Part shown: in pieces, positions 1-13,254 of the stretch
Layout: each line of letters starts with the position of its first letter
Position numbering within the stretch: position 1 is the stretch's first letter
DNA from: Pilatotrama ljubarskyi
Lineage: Eukaryota; Basidiomycota; Agaricomycetes; Polyporales; Polyporaceae
Length of the DNA stretch: 64,000 nt
Direction of reading: 5' to 3'
Assembly: GCA_022385805.1 (NCBI GenBank)
Contig: MU277736.1
Location: 103,433-167,432 of the forward strand
Notes under the pieces: model-generated
Databases searched by the model: none
What the model was told of the DNA's origin: nothing
The model's input: only the letters and a program-made list of their open reading frames with translations
Program-made: the position numbers and the translations under genes

Positions 1-1079
1 CTCATGGGCCTCAAATGACTGGATCGCACCGCGACCATCAAACGTTTCTGCTTGATGCGCGTGCTTCGGAGGTCTACGGTGCCGGGCAATCCACCGTACA
101 CAAAAATAGCCAACTTTACCATATTCTCCAAGCGAACGTGAGTGAGTACTGAGCTCGGAAAACGTTGAAATTACACACCTTGCGCGCGATACTCCGACTT
201 GGCCCTCATGATGCCCGACGACGACGCGTAAAAGCCCGTCGTCCAATGAGCGCATGGCTGAGACGGTAGTGAGGTGTCATAAATTTGTTTGGTTGGGGCT
301 GTGTGTCGTCCACAAACTTCCCGCATGCCCAGTGCGGCGGCAAGCAAGACTGAGACAATATATATCCTCAGTCGAGTCCTAGGAGAAGCAACGGCACACT
401 GACAGCTAGCACACGCAGGTGCGTTGTAATCCGCCCTTGTCAAAGAGGCTATGTCAGAATCGAATCTACGTGGTCAAGAGGTTGACTGGCCTCGTCTCTG
501 ATGCGGGTTGTCCCGACCGTGTAGTCCGACAGCGTGAGTACCAGGCTATGGATCCATAAGCAGGCTTCCGGCGATATGATATCGCCTGCGTCCCCCAAGC
601 GATGCGGAGACACATATATCGTCGTCACGTTAGCGCAACGACTACTGCGATCAGTCGCTCAATGGAACTGACAGATGGCACGTAGCGTGGATCATCACTG
701 TCGTCGGAAGCTGGTGCAGGGACTCCGAGGCGCGGTTCAGACACCTTCAACCACGGCATTCGTCGGCATTGGAACCAAGGCTCCTCGATGGACGACGCGA
801 GGTATCCGCGTGCTGTATTCTGCAATCGCGAGTGACATTTGATTCCTAGTGAACGGTGCCGTGGGATTACATGTGAGAGTGCGACCAGAGCCACTGGCAA
901 AGCCAGGCTACAATCGTTGGGATGCCTAGAATCTGTTCGCTTCACAAGGACAGCTCCCAGATCTCCATATGGACTCACCCGCTGCACAGCCTACCCAGAG
1001 ACGCAAGTAGCGCACGACAGACAGGTGCGTGATAATGCCTTGTAGAGACGATGCTGCGTGGACAACAATGGGGCTCGAC
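1..1079. other. No gene recognised
   Basis: About 1.1 kb downstream of the first sedolisin gene. Both strands hold only short overlapping frames without a recognisable motif, a plausible splice chain or coding-like composition. It probably includes the 3' untranslated region of the sedolisin transcript, which runs leftward into it. Confidence 0.5.
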
Positions 1080-3125
1080 TCATGAAAGCTTCAACAAGCC
1101 AAGGAGCTTGCTGAAATCTGGCGTTCCCAGACCAGTCACCTGTTACACAGTTCAGCCACGTCCGCACATAAACAACGCCACGCAACACTCACCGGATCCC
1201 ATCCATTAGCAGCAGGGAAACCATTCGTGTTGCAGCCGGGGTTGCTGCCTTCGGTGATGTCGTTCAATGCATTCTTGCCCTGCGAGTACAGGAATGGGTT
1301 GAGGAAGCCCATCGTGGGCTGCCCCGCAGCGATCAGGCGGTCATTGAGGAGCGCAACGACGCTGGCGAAGAGAGGGGTGCTCGCGCTCGTCCCGGAGACG
1401 GACGTCACTGTCCCGTTGATAACCACTTGATACGAGGTGCCTGCAGCAGAGACGTCGGGGTACGCACGCCCGGTGGTATTGAAGAGCCCTGCGTTCGTGG
1501 ACCCGAGCGCGGACAGGTAGGACGAGACTGCGTCAGATTGGTACTGCGGCGTGGGAAAGAAGTTCGAAAAGCCTCCTGACGAGATGGGAGCCGCGATCTC
1601 TGGTGCGACGCCCTGGGTGGCTCCGACAACAGTGACACTATACGAAGTCATGTGTCAGCCGCCACTCAGAGGTCGCAGTCTCAGTTTGCCGACTTACAAG
1701 GGGCATCCGGAAGGGAAGGTCGGCCTGAATACAGTGCATTCGCCACCCTCCCCGTCGTCAACACCGCTGTCTCCAGACGAGAAGAAGACGGAGGTCCCAC
1801 GAGTACCGAGCACGGCAAATGCGCTGCATAAATTGCTGCACAAGGGGTAAGAACTTCTCCCGGTAGAGCGACGGGCTTAGCGAAACGTACGATGCAATAT
1901 CCTCAGGGACCAATGCTTCAGGGAAGCCAAAGCTGGTGGTGAAGGCTGTCGGGGCAGTCTCTTGCGAAATGAGGGTGTTCACGAGATCAAGGAGACCGGT
2001 AAGGTCTCCTTCATCAGATCCCACAGTGAAGAACGTCGTCGGTACGTTCGTCGCCATGCCCACAGTATATTGAATGTCCAGACTCTGTGTAAACAGATTC
2101 ACGGGTCAGCATTCCGAATGGTTGACCTCACGAGGAAGAGAGGGATACATACGCCCTCTACGCTGGCCTGCGACTCGTTGTTGACGCCGCCGTCGACAGC
2201 CTGAACACCGAAGGCTGTATCGCTTGACATGTCGGTGCGGAATTGGCTGAGGAAACTCTTCAGGTCTGTGCTGCTTGCGAACGAAGACTCGAAACTGCTG
2301 ACGGCCAGCGTGTTCGATGTCTGCGTTGCCGGTGTGGTAGGGATATTGTATAGTCCTTGCAAGCAAGCGGGCGTCATAGCCGCATTGCAAGAGGCATCGA
2401 CGCCCGCTCGGCGCATCTGCGTCGAGTTCCGGGCGGCGTTAGATGCTTGATAAACGTTCGCGGCACCTCTAGTTGCCTTCACAGGGAACCTGATCCGGCC
2501 GACAATGTGAGGACAGCATTCGCGAAGGGTGAGCGCATCACTTCACTTACGCCGTCGCTGGATAGATGAAATCCAAGTGCGGTTGGACACTCGCAGGCAC
2601 GGAGTATGCGAGTGTGCGGATAGCGCTGACACCAGTCTCTGGGTGCTCAAACACGCTGAACTCGGCGTCGAGCATAGCGTTCGCCTTCGCGACCGGCACC
2701 TCAATGTGTAGCCATTGGCCCGTCGCGCCTGGTGTCGCCTTCACGCCATTACGGTCAAGCCACTCCGTGACCGCCGCCAGGCTTTCCGCGCTCGGAGTCG
2801 TGTACTTCTCTATCTGTTCACGGCGTCAGAGCCGCATATCGGCTTTCCACGAAGGAGTACGCACCTCGGTCTTGCTGAGGTACTGCCTGTAATTACCACC
2901 ACCAGGCGTGCTGACGTCGTACAACTTCTCGACCAACCCAGAAGGGTCGCTCTGCTTGAGTGCGAGGCGCAAGGTAAGGACTGTGTCTGGGTGTGGGGCT
3001 CCGTTCGCTTTATACCCGTTCGGCGCAGCCGACCGTGCGTCATGGACGTGAAGCGGCTCGCGGAGCAAGGGAGCGCCTAGCGCGACCGTGAAGAGAGCAA
3101 AAGCAAGCAGGCCGGCTGCAACCAT
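1080..3125 (-). CDS. Secreted sedolisin (S53, tripeptidyl-peptidase type), copy 1
   Basis: Extracellular acid serine-carboxyl peptidase that should remove tripeptides or cut peptides outside the cell. Seven phase-consistent exons: 3125-2865, 2813-2551, 2489-2153, 2084-1891, 1835-1698, 1637-1193 and 1139-1080, giving 565 residues. The last exon encodes only 19 residues plus the stop. A hydrophobic signal peptide (residues 1 to about 17) is followed by a pro-kumamolisin activation domain (about 20-180) and the catalytic domain. The Glu/Asp pair appears as VEGSLDIQY across the exon 3/4 junction (ExxxD), the oxyanion region as SSGDSG, and the nucleophile as SGTSAS. The C-terminal [12 protein letters not shown] motif of the family closes the protein. 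Intron positions largely match the second sedolisin at 61043-63091, so the two are paralogues. No break is seen. Confidence 0.95.
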
Positions 3126-4168
3126 CCCGGGTCAGCGAAAACAAAAGGCGGCAGAGAAGAAAGAGAAAGAAAGGAGGCCGGAGCGAGAAAGCGCGTCGTC
3201 TGAACGGGTTCGCAAGGGGGTAAGGCAGACGGTGGTTCACGTCTTATAAGCAATCTCAGCCAGCCCGATTGTTGGCGGTGATGTGATTCCACTGTCGCGC
3301 TAGACCTGAGGGATGATCTAAACAGACCGAGCCTGTGCTGATCTCTGCCGGCGAGGCCAAAGATAGCTTTCTCCTGTCATTCTCACTGAACGCAACGCTG
3401 ACTGGCGACCGCTCAAACTGCCAGCGGGCACGTACAAGAGAAGCGGAATGCTACGCGTTGTGGCCGCGCCTGTCAGGTCAATGCACCTTGAAGCATTGCA
3501 GTCACAGGTGCGCCCTGTGTGAATATGATGGGACCTGATGCGGGAACGATTAGGACACGATGGTATGGGCAACCCGGAATCGCTGGGTTATGTACATACT
3601 CTAAGAGAGACTTCTGATCCCTTTCGTTCTGAGCGGGCATGCGTAGAGGAACGATCGAGCTCGTTGGCTTGAGCCCGGTCTGAGCGATGGCATCAGCAAT
3701 GAATACCCAGGCAGGTACAGCCTCGACGTCAGTGACAGCGCCCACGGGGCAACGCTCTTTCCCGGCATCTCTTGGAGGTTTCGATATGCATGGTCGGTTT
3801 AGAGTAGGCGCGTAGTATACGTTGAAGAAGTGAACAGGCGACGACTCGGAGTCCCTCGAGAGTCGAGGGCAGCTGGTCACAGAAACGGTTTAAGCAAGTC
3901 GTCACATGAAGCGCCCATGCAGCGCAAGTTCTTCGGGCGAGTAGGCGCCCATCTAGGCGCCAACCAACATTGATCCAACAATATTGATTCAAACTTGAAC
4001 AAGGCTGTCAACATGTCCTCCGAAGCATATCAACAGGTAAGCCCGCCTAGAGCTTGCAACATTGTGCGTGTGACTTCAGCGTCGTGAAATGTCGTTATTG
4101 ATACTCGAAGTCCGTCATACTACAGGAATTGCTGGTCTGGGCTTTATATATTAGAGCCGGACCCCTGC
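3126..4168. other. Sedolisin upstream region, no gene recognised
   Basis: It contains the presumed promoter of the leftward sedolisin gene. The frames at 3318-3992 lack recognisable motifs or convincing splice structure, so I see nothing else here. Confidence 0.4.
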
Positions 4169-4623
4169 TCAGTAGGTCGCAGCCGTAGGCCCCACGCCTG
4201 CGCCGGTCATCCTACCTCCGGCCACACCTCCCCCGGTGCCCATCCCCGCACCGCTGCCCCCAAGCCCGGCCCCGCGTCGTCGCCCGAAGAACCCTCGTCT
4301 ACCCGTGGACATACCAGTCCCGGGTCCGGCCGCTGCTGGCCCTACCCCTGCTCCTGTTGTCGCGCCTGCCCCAGCAGGTGTGCACAATCCACAGCACAGC
4401 ACGTCAGCGATGCACGCGAATACCTGCAGATTTGATTTCCGGACTCTCAGTTGCCCTTTCTTCAAGATGGCGCACGGCGAAGACTCACTGCTACAACGGC
4501 GGTGACGACGGCTTCGATGACAGTCACGACGGCGGCTACCACAGCGGTTACTGCGCCGACAAGAAGAGAAATTATGACGCCCTGCGGCATCCCGGGATAA
4601 GTGCGCACGGTACGAGACAACAT
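4169..4623 (-). CDS. Small membrane protein with Gly-rich C-terminal tail
   Basis: Function unknown. Two exons (4623-4489 and 4423-4169) join in phase and give 129 residues. Exon 1 starts with a short polar stretch and becomes almost entirely Ala/Val/Ile, enough for one or two membrane segments (about residues 15-50). Exon 2 adds a hydrophobic Cys-rich patch around ADVLCCGLC. A tail of Gly, Ala and Arg follows, containing the basic cluster GRRGFFGRRR. This layout, a Val/Ala-rich membrane part, CCxxC and then an Arg/Gly tail, resembles short hypothetical proteins that I recall as common in agaricomycetes; none has a known role that I can name. The Pro-rich frame on the opposite strand is a mirror of this tail. 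Confidence 0.6.
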
Positions 4624-5458
4624 GACGGTGACGCACCATTGGGTGAAGCTCTGTAGGGGAGGCGTTCAAGTCTGCCAAATGTTACACGGTACGGTGTGAG
4701 GTGATCAAGTGGCTGCGCGACTTCGAGTGCTAAGTGATGCGATGTATTCCGTCTCGCCTTAGCGGGCACGAACGGCTTTTTGTACCATTTTGCTCGTATG
4801 TGGTTAGCATTGTCTTGCATAGTGGGTGTGCTCCGCCCGAACCGTTGGACTATGACTCTTGACGACGTCAGACAGCCTCAGGAATAGCTCGCGCACCTCG
4901 CATGTGGCTCCTAGTACCGGTCGCATGGGAACTACTGTATTGCATCAAAAACATAGCGTGTATGTAGCCGCTGGTTGTGGTGTTGACCAACATTCTCAAA
5001 CACCAAGTGGAGCATCCTATCGCCATCCCGGGCCCTACCGACCACACGTGTACTGACCGACGTGATTGGGACGGATACACTTCCTAGATCTGTATACCGT
5101 GGCCAATTAAGTCATTCTCAAAGATAGTGTGAAGGTATAGCGGACCGACCGAGCTGATGACGTACGCCATCGTTAGGCTCAGCACAAGAGGCAGGGTACG
5201 AAATCAAGTTCCACGATACATAGGTACAAGACGGAGCACGGAGCGGGATATGATGAGAATGTTCGGCGTAAGTTGTTCTACTGGTATCCCAGTCCACGAA
5301 GCAAACTACAAAGGGGAGAACACGGGGATGTAGGGAACACATTATGGAACGGAAGAAAGGTTTTGAGAGGTAGTAGCTGTGCGCGTCGCGACGTGCAGTG
5401 CAGGTGATGAGGCGAAGAGCAGAACAAGAATGCGTCGGTCCAAGAGAATGCGATTCGT
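4624..5458. other. Intergenic, nothing recognised
   Basis: This 835-bp stretch lies between the small membrane protein and the 3' end of the F-box gene. Only short unsupported frames are present. Confidence 0.4.
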
Positions 5459-6764
5459 TCAGCACCATTGAAGCTCTAGCAGTGGAGCATTCTCGACTTC
5501 CAGGATCCCGAGTTGCTCCAGGGCCTGGAAACGCTTCCGGAAGATACCCGTCGCGTCCTCGAGAAACCGCCGGCCCTTCATGCTATACACCAGTTCGTCC
5601 CTAATTGGGCGGTGGACAAACTTCACCTTGCGTAAAGTGCTGCCCCAGTTACCTGTAAGACGGCGAAGTGTCTCCTCCCAAGTCTTGGTCTGCAACGACT
5701 CCGCGTAGTCGAGGGTCATCTCGAAGGTGATGTCGGCGAGGGGTAGATACTTCGCGCTGTCGAGCACGGGAAGCATCCATGCGGGGGCGTCGTCGATAAG
5801 GTCGGTGATCTTGAAAACCAGAGAGCGTAGCCTGGTATTTTGAGACAGGTCGAAGCCCCGCATTTGTTCTGAAACGAGACGATGAGCGATGAACACTGAG
5901 CGGTCAACGCTTTCAAGTAAACGTACCCATCGCGTCTTCCATGTCAAATGACCATCCGAAGTGCGGGCGAATAGTGAGGGTCTCGAGCTGCGGGCCCAAG
6001 AACTCCACATACGCCGAGTACCTCCATGTGTGAGGTGGTAAGTTGACCAAGTCGAGGTGTTTGACACAACACTTCTTGAAGAAGCCACACAGAGTGGGGT
6101 ACATGGAAGGTGTCGGTTGCAACATGAGTTTTGATAGGTGCAGGATAGGCTTTGGGCGGGGCTCCTCCCTATCCCAGAATGTCGGCGGAAGATAGTAGTC
6201 CTTAGGCCAGTCCAGGTTTTCGAGACGGAGGACGTCCAGGCGAGGGAGTCTGCACACGAGGCTCTCGAGAGCTTCTATGTTCTCTATGAGGCAGTGTCGC
6301 AATGTGAACTCCGTCACATGCTGGAGAGTGCCCAAGGCGTCCAAGAGGGCCTTGCAGATCGGATACGCGCCCCAGTGCTCGAACGCGAGGGTGTGCACGT
6401 GAGGGAGGATGCGGGCGAGCTGGATGAGGGCGTCCTTGACCCAACAGGTCCGGGGATGGTTCCGATCCGCATACTCGCCACGGATGCGAATACTCTTCAC
6501 GTAGTTCCGCAGCTGCGGCGAACGTTGGAACAAGCCCATGGCCATGTTCAGAACCTCTTTGCTCGTTATGATGGGATTCTGCCAAAGGATCCAGTTCGCT
6601 TCGTCTTTCCATCTCTGGCACACGAGCGTGCACGCCTGCTGATCGACCTGGCGGAGGCTTCGGAAGATCTGCTCGAAGATTTCCGACGGTACTTTATGGT
6701 TTGGGGAGGACATCTTCTTTGCTTTCTGCAGACGGGATGAGTATGCTAACATGCTAGTAGCCAC
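5459..6764 (-). CDS. F-box protein (substrate adaptor type)
   Basis: Probably the substrate-recognition subunit of an SCF ubiquitin ligase. Exons 6764-5927 and 5868-5459 join in phase (ATG-G/AA) to give 415 residues. Near the N-terminus the F-box core reads VPSEIFEQIFRSLRQVDQQA, followed by CxLVCQRW, the usual Skp1-binding pattern. The rest is a Leu-rich region of the loose repeat type found in agaricomycete F-box proteins, with spaced Leu/His-Leu motifs such as LPRLDVLRLENLDW. Translation may start at the first Met or at Met18 just before the F-box; the latter would give a more typical N-terminus. It is not closely related to the F-box-like family at 39.8-54.7 kb. The target protein is unknown. 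Confidence 0.8.
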
Positions 6765-7080
6765 AACTTCGGCAGAACTTACGGGGTTATGCTCGGAGAG
6801 GAGGCTTGCTACTGGTTGAAGGGTGAGAATTCGGAAGCGCGGTGTGGATGTTCAAGACGTTGCTGGTTCGCACCACCGACACGGCTGTCTGCTCACTTAT
6901 ATACCAGCCAGCAACGGTAGAGACGCCACCGCGGCCTTGGGAGTCCAATGCAGCGCATCAAAAGGGACGTCAAAGCGTTGTGTATGCACGGCCCTACCGC
7001 GTCAAGTCCGAACTCGGTCCTGAATCCCGCCGCCGCCACTTAGTAGGCACGCCCACAAGAACGAGGTAAAGCGCGTGGCG
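6765..7080. other. F-box gene upstream region
   Basis: This 316-bp stretch holds the presumed promoter of the leftward F-box gene. Nothing else was recognised. Confidence 0.35.
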
Positions 7081-7257
7081 TTACAACATGTCAGAGAGTG
7101 GCTTGACCCGGTACGCTGGGTCCTCACAGAGGTCGATGGTCACAGCAGAGGTGGTGAAGCTTGACGCCACGGGCACCTGCGCCGGCCACTGCGTTAGGAG
7201 TTGCGTGACCTAGGCCCATTCGATATCTTGCAGTTCGAGCTGATCCTGCGCCTGATG
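7081..7257 (-). pseudogene. Possible 3' remnant of a protein-coding gene
   Basis: Reading leftward from 7257 to the TAA at 7083-7081, one frame gives a coding-like C-terminus: acidic aromatic LELQDIEW, one in-frame TAG, then a tail ending in AYRVKPLSDML. Ends of the type SxVTIDLCEDPxYRxKPL resemble C-termini of agaricomycete F-box and BTB-like proteins. I see no matching upstream exons in the next 500 bp. It may be the surviving end of a decayed gene, or an exon whose partner I failed to find. The call rests on composition and the tail pattern only. Confidence 0.3.
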
Positions 7258-7795
7258 CACGTAGTATCAGAGCTAACACCTATGAACTAAGCCTGTGCCA
7301 GTGAGTACATCCATACGGACAAGCGCGGTGTGCCACTGTGAGAACCAGCCTTGCATGGCGCTGGCAGACGCGAAACAAAGCAGATCAGTAGCCTCATAGT
7401 AGAATCCTGACTTCGACCAAGTGAGTCAGAAATCGCTTTGCGCAATGTATGGTCGACGTATATCGCGGTCTTTGATCGAGGCGTAGCGGAGCATGTGCCT
7501 CCGCCTCCAGCCGTTGCCGGCAGTAGGATACGTCGGCGCTTACTCATACACGTGTGTACTAACCTCCAAAAGTTGTGCCCGCCAAAGCGACGCCGAACGC
7601 TGGAGGCATGCACTGAGGGTTGTGACGGTGTCATATGAGAGAAGATTCCTCGCGTGTGACGCAAATGACTAGTGAGAGTATACATATATTACAACCACAG
7701 CGCGATAGCTGGTGAGATGTGGTATCAGACCAAAACAAACAGGTAGCTAAACAACAGCCAAAACATGACGCAGCAAACTATCGCCCACTCCAGGC
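7258..7795. other. Intergenic, nothing recognised
   Basis: Both strands show only short unsupported frames. This is the downstream flank of the leftward fumarate reductase gene. Confidence 0.4.
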
Positions 7796-10019
<2,224 letters not shown>

Positions 10020-10414
10020 GGCGAGTATGAGGATAGGGAGGATGAGAGAGCAGGGATGAGACGGACGGCCAGAGGACGAACATAGCTCTTATACCGCCTC
10101 CCCGGGCCAGCTGAATCACGCGATGCGGAACCATGTGAATTCCCGCCCGCCCCCTCTCCGGTCAGGAGACGTCGTCGGGCGGCGAGATGCCTCGAAAAGG
10201 CATCCCCGGCCCGGGGCGCGCGCGTGTGCCGCGCATTCGCAGCGCGAGGTCCCCGGTCGCTCGGCCACTCGCCGTGGGTGTCGTGCCGGCGTTGCGTCCA
10301 ATACAAATTCACGGAATGATAATCACGCTCTTGAACAGTGCGGCCACAACGTCGACGCCCTCGAGGCATGCGCGGAATCCCGTGTCGAGAAATACAGCAT
10401 GACCGGCAGCACTT
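10020..10414. other. Upstream region of the fumarate reductase gene
   Basis: This 395-bp GC-rich stretch separates the fumarate reductase start from the kinase stop; both genes point left. It should hold the reductase promoter. No further gene was recognised. Confidence 0.4.
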
Positions 10415-11613
10415 CTACGCAGAACCTTTATCCCCGCCCCCGCTGCTCAATCCCTCCAGAACCCCGCACACACGATCAACCATGTCGCTCATGCTGAGCT
10501 CAAGTCCCTCTAACAGGATGAGGCCGGGTACCTTGCCATTCGGCTTGCCGTGCTCTACGTCCCCGTTCTCCAGGATCCCCTGATGCGCCTCGACGTATGC
10601 CGGCCACACGATCTGTTCCCAGTAGTTCGGCGGGTCACGCCATAGACTTCCCTCTGGGTCGGATTGAACTCCGGGAACGCAATGGGCGGCGGACAGAAAG
10701 TAACGCAATTCGGCCGGCGGCGGAAGGGCGGTTTTAAGGGATGGGTCGATGGGGGAACGAGAACGGAGGAAGAGCGTTAGGGCGCTGGACATGACCGCAG
10801 CGGAGGAAGTCGTCCCTACCTGCTGTGTGGTACCCATGCCTTTCATGTCTCCGCTGTTTGAGCGCGTCGTGCGGCACGCGCAGGAATACCCGAACGTCTA
10901 GCTTCTCTACGACTTCCTGCGACTCTCGTTCAGCGAAGATGGTACCGAAAGCGCCAGATGAACATACCGGATGCCAGTACAGCAGGAAGCCGTCCACCAT
11001 CACCCACTTGACTTCTTCGCCCCTTGCTCTATGTTCTTGATCGACCTTCTCGAAGTATGTCTTCCACTTCTGGTACACCGCGTCATCTATTGGTACATCC
11101 TTTTGCTCATTCAGATGGTCGTGTGAGATGTGCTCCGGCGGAATCTCTCCGGTACGTTTGACCTTCGCTCCAGGATTGAGACGGCGGTTCAAGTCATGTA
11201 CTCTTGGATGCCTTACCTCGTCTAACGCCTTTACCATCCGCGGCCAGTCTATCGCGCCTTCTGCGCGGTCCCAGTCTTGTACACCATATACCGGGTGTAT
11301 GGGTATCAACTCTTGTGGCTGCGGGTCATCAAGGAGGCCTTATTAGACGACCAGGGCGGCTGTAAATTGAGCACAAAGCGCATACAGGTGCAAAATCCTG
11401 TAGAGTAGATCAGCAGAGTAAAGCAAGAGATTGGAAAATTTACGCACATCCTGATGTACAATTACACTGTTCGGTAGGATCCGACGTAGATGCTTCGCCA
11501 ACGTCGTCTTCCCCGAGCATGTTGCTCCCCTTCATGTCGATGAGATCGAGTTCCGCCAGGCATGAAGAAACCCTGGCTCACCCGATTCCGACTAGAATTA
11601 CGCGTGTCTTCAT
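10415..11613 (-). CDS. NRK1: Nicotinamide riboside kinase
   Basis: Phosphorylates nicotinamide riboside to NMN in NAD+ salvage. Six exons (11613-11582, 11529-11448, 11397-11386, 11318-10968, 10916-10820, 10668-10415) keep phase throughout and give 275 residues. The Walker A P-loop GGATCSGKT is assembled across the first intron. The next motif, VHQD-DFAP-PQEL, is completed only when a 12-nt microexon (11397-11386) is included. The middle carries YGVQDWD and EGAIDWPRM, then VMVDGFLLYWHP and the lid region RVPHDALKQRRHERHGYHTA, all characteristic of fungal NRK. The substrate part ends with DPPNYWEQIVWPAYVEAH. The stop is TAG at 10417-10415. It is divergent from the PAXX-like gene, whose ATG lies 447 bp away. 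Confidence 0.9.
11386..11397 (-). other. 12-nt microexon of the nicotinamide riboside kinase gene
   Basis: On the minus strand the sequence reads ctacag|GATTTTGCACCT|gtatgc. It encodes Asp-Phe-Ala-Pro in phase 0 between the upstream exon ending HQD and the downstream exon starting PQEL. Without it the conserved HQDDF motif of the kinase would lose DF. Flanking introns are 50 nt upstream and 67 nt downstream, both GT-AG. Confidence 0.8.
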
Positions 11614-12060
11614 TGTATCCGAGGGCAAGTTCCTGATGGCCGGTCTTCTGCGCCTTGGCGCACGCGGCCCTTGATGCCTGCGATTGTATACATGGTTGGA
11701 GACGCGACTCAGCACATCGTCCGTCCTTGACACTCACCTGCCTAGAGCTGAAGAAATCGAGATGTGCCGGACCTCAATGGGACAAGCCCCAGGAGGAAGC
11801 AGGAGGATCGCTGCAGGACTCGATGGTGAGAGGGAGAGTCACCGGACGACCGAACCGATGTCCCGCACGATAAGATAAGATTGAGCAGAACTCCGATCAT
11901 CTATGGGCGCCTAGCAATTCGCCGTTGTGGCGCTCCATAACGCTGTCGCGGTCAACCTCAGCAGGCTTCAGTTCTGACCACGAACAACGACCGCGCCGCG
12001 TTTCCTCATTCTACTCCATCGCAAACTAAATTGAGAAGCGGAACATAGTGCCAGCAAGCT
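11614..12060. promoter_or_regulatory. Shared upstream region of the divergent NRK and PAXX-like genes
   Basis: These 447 bp separate two divergent starts (ATG at 11613 minus and 12061 plus) and must carry both promoters. I see no clear TATA box or repeated operator. Co-regulation is possible but not shown. Confidence 0.45.
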
Positions 12061-13254
12061 ATGTCCTCGGACTCGGATGCGATATCCCACTTCACGCCAC
12101 TCGATGAGCTGATCCAAGTCATATACCAAGGCTCGGCGCGTTTCGTCATCATCTCCTCCGTCGACGACACGTCCTGGACCGTCCACGTCGGTCTGACGGG
12201 GGATGAAGGAAGGTGGTGGCAAGGCCGTTGGACGGAGAAGGATGTCCGCGCAGTCATCGTACGTCCACCATCCCCTCCCTTCTCCAGCGCTCTAAACCCG
12301 CGTCCGGCGCCGACGCGTCCGATCCCAGGGCTCGAAGGTCTCCGGCTTCCTCCTCGACTCCTTTGTCGAGAAGATGGCGGAGACACTTGTGAAAGGCGAG
12401 ATTTCCATAAGGGGCTGGAGCACCACGGAGAGCGCGCCGATCCAGGTACGCCGACGCCGAGCACCGGGTCTGGTCTGGAGCGTACTGAGGCCGACTGGAG
12501 TGACTTGCAGCTGGTGTTTGGGTCCCAGGCGAAGACTCCTATTAGCGTTCCATTGACGGAATTGTCTCCACAAGAGGCCGCGGCATATGCTACCAAGGTC
12601 TTCGTGGAGGTACGCGTGCGACGTTCACTTCCCGGCCTATGATGCGGCATACCCGCCCCCAGCCGGCACTGAACGAAGTCGTCTTTGTGGCAGATTGCCC
12701 TGCAAGCACAGTCTCGCAAGTGCCGCCTCTACCCAAGCCCTCTTGATATCTCCACGGCTGTCCCAGCGGTCACGAGTCAGTGCTGAGGACTTCATCATAG
12801 ACCAGCCCCGCGAGTGCTCATGCAATGATGTTAGCTGCCAGTTCCTCCAAAGCTCACAGCCGCCCCTCGCCAGAGCCCCCCTTAACTACAGCAGTGAAGC
12901 ACCGCTCCCCGCACAAGTCTAAGGGCAAGGAGAAGGCGCGAGCCGCGGAGTCTGCTGCCGTGAGCAAGTCTGAACGCAAGGCGAAGGCAGCGGATGAAGA
13001 GATCCAAGCGCTCAAAGCTGAGCTTGAGAGGGCAAAACGGCAGCAGGGTGCTGCCAAGACGGACTCGTCCAAGCTTCTGTCAAGTACGTTTATGGTCCTC
13101 ATCAAGCGCCTGACTGACAACGTGCAAATGCATGCCCTGGTCAGTCAATAAGCCTGCCGCCGCAGCGACGAAGAGGAAGGGCGTGTCCTTGGCTAACCCG
13201 ACTCAGAAGGCGCGAAAGTACAAGCCTCTCGAATTTGAGAGTGACGAAGAGTAG
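12061..13254 (+). CDS. PAXX: PAXX-like protein (XRCC4 superfamily, Ku-binding end-joining factor)
   Basis: Predicted nuclear scaffold for non-homologous end joining. Exons 12061-12258, 12329-12445, 12511-12609, 12694-12775, 12835-13083 and 13145-13254 give 284 residues; the donor of intron 4 could instead be 12780 with acceptor 12841. Residues 1-140 fit an XRCC4-type head: short beta-strands, an aromatic turn (RWWQGRWTEKDV), a helix ending in LVKGEISIRG, then PISVPLTELSPQEAAAYATK, matching the human PAXX order ALAFDLSKVPGPEAAPRL. The middle is basic and disordered with one predicted coiled coil (EEIQALKAELERAKRQQ). The tail SLANPTQKARKYKPLEFESD parallels the human Ku-binding tail (SLINPGFKSKK, then VDFDET), including the late Phe in an acidic end. 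XLF/Nej1 is the main alternative, but XLF tails end in a Lys-rich GLFS type motif not seen here. Confidence 0.72.

Noticed and set aside
1080..1200. Sedolisin copy 1 as truncated after NGWDP
   Set aside because: A 53-nt intron and a 20-codon terminal exon restore VTGLGTP and a stop at 1080.
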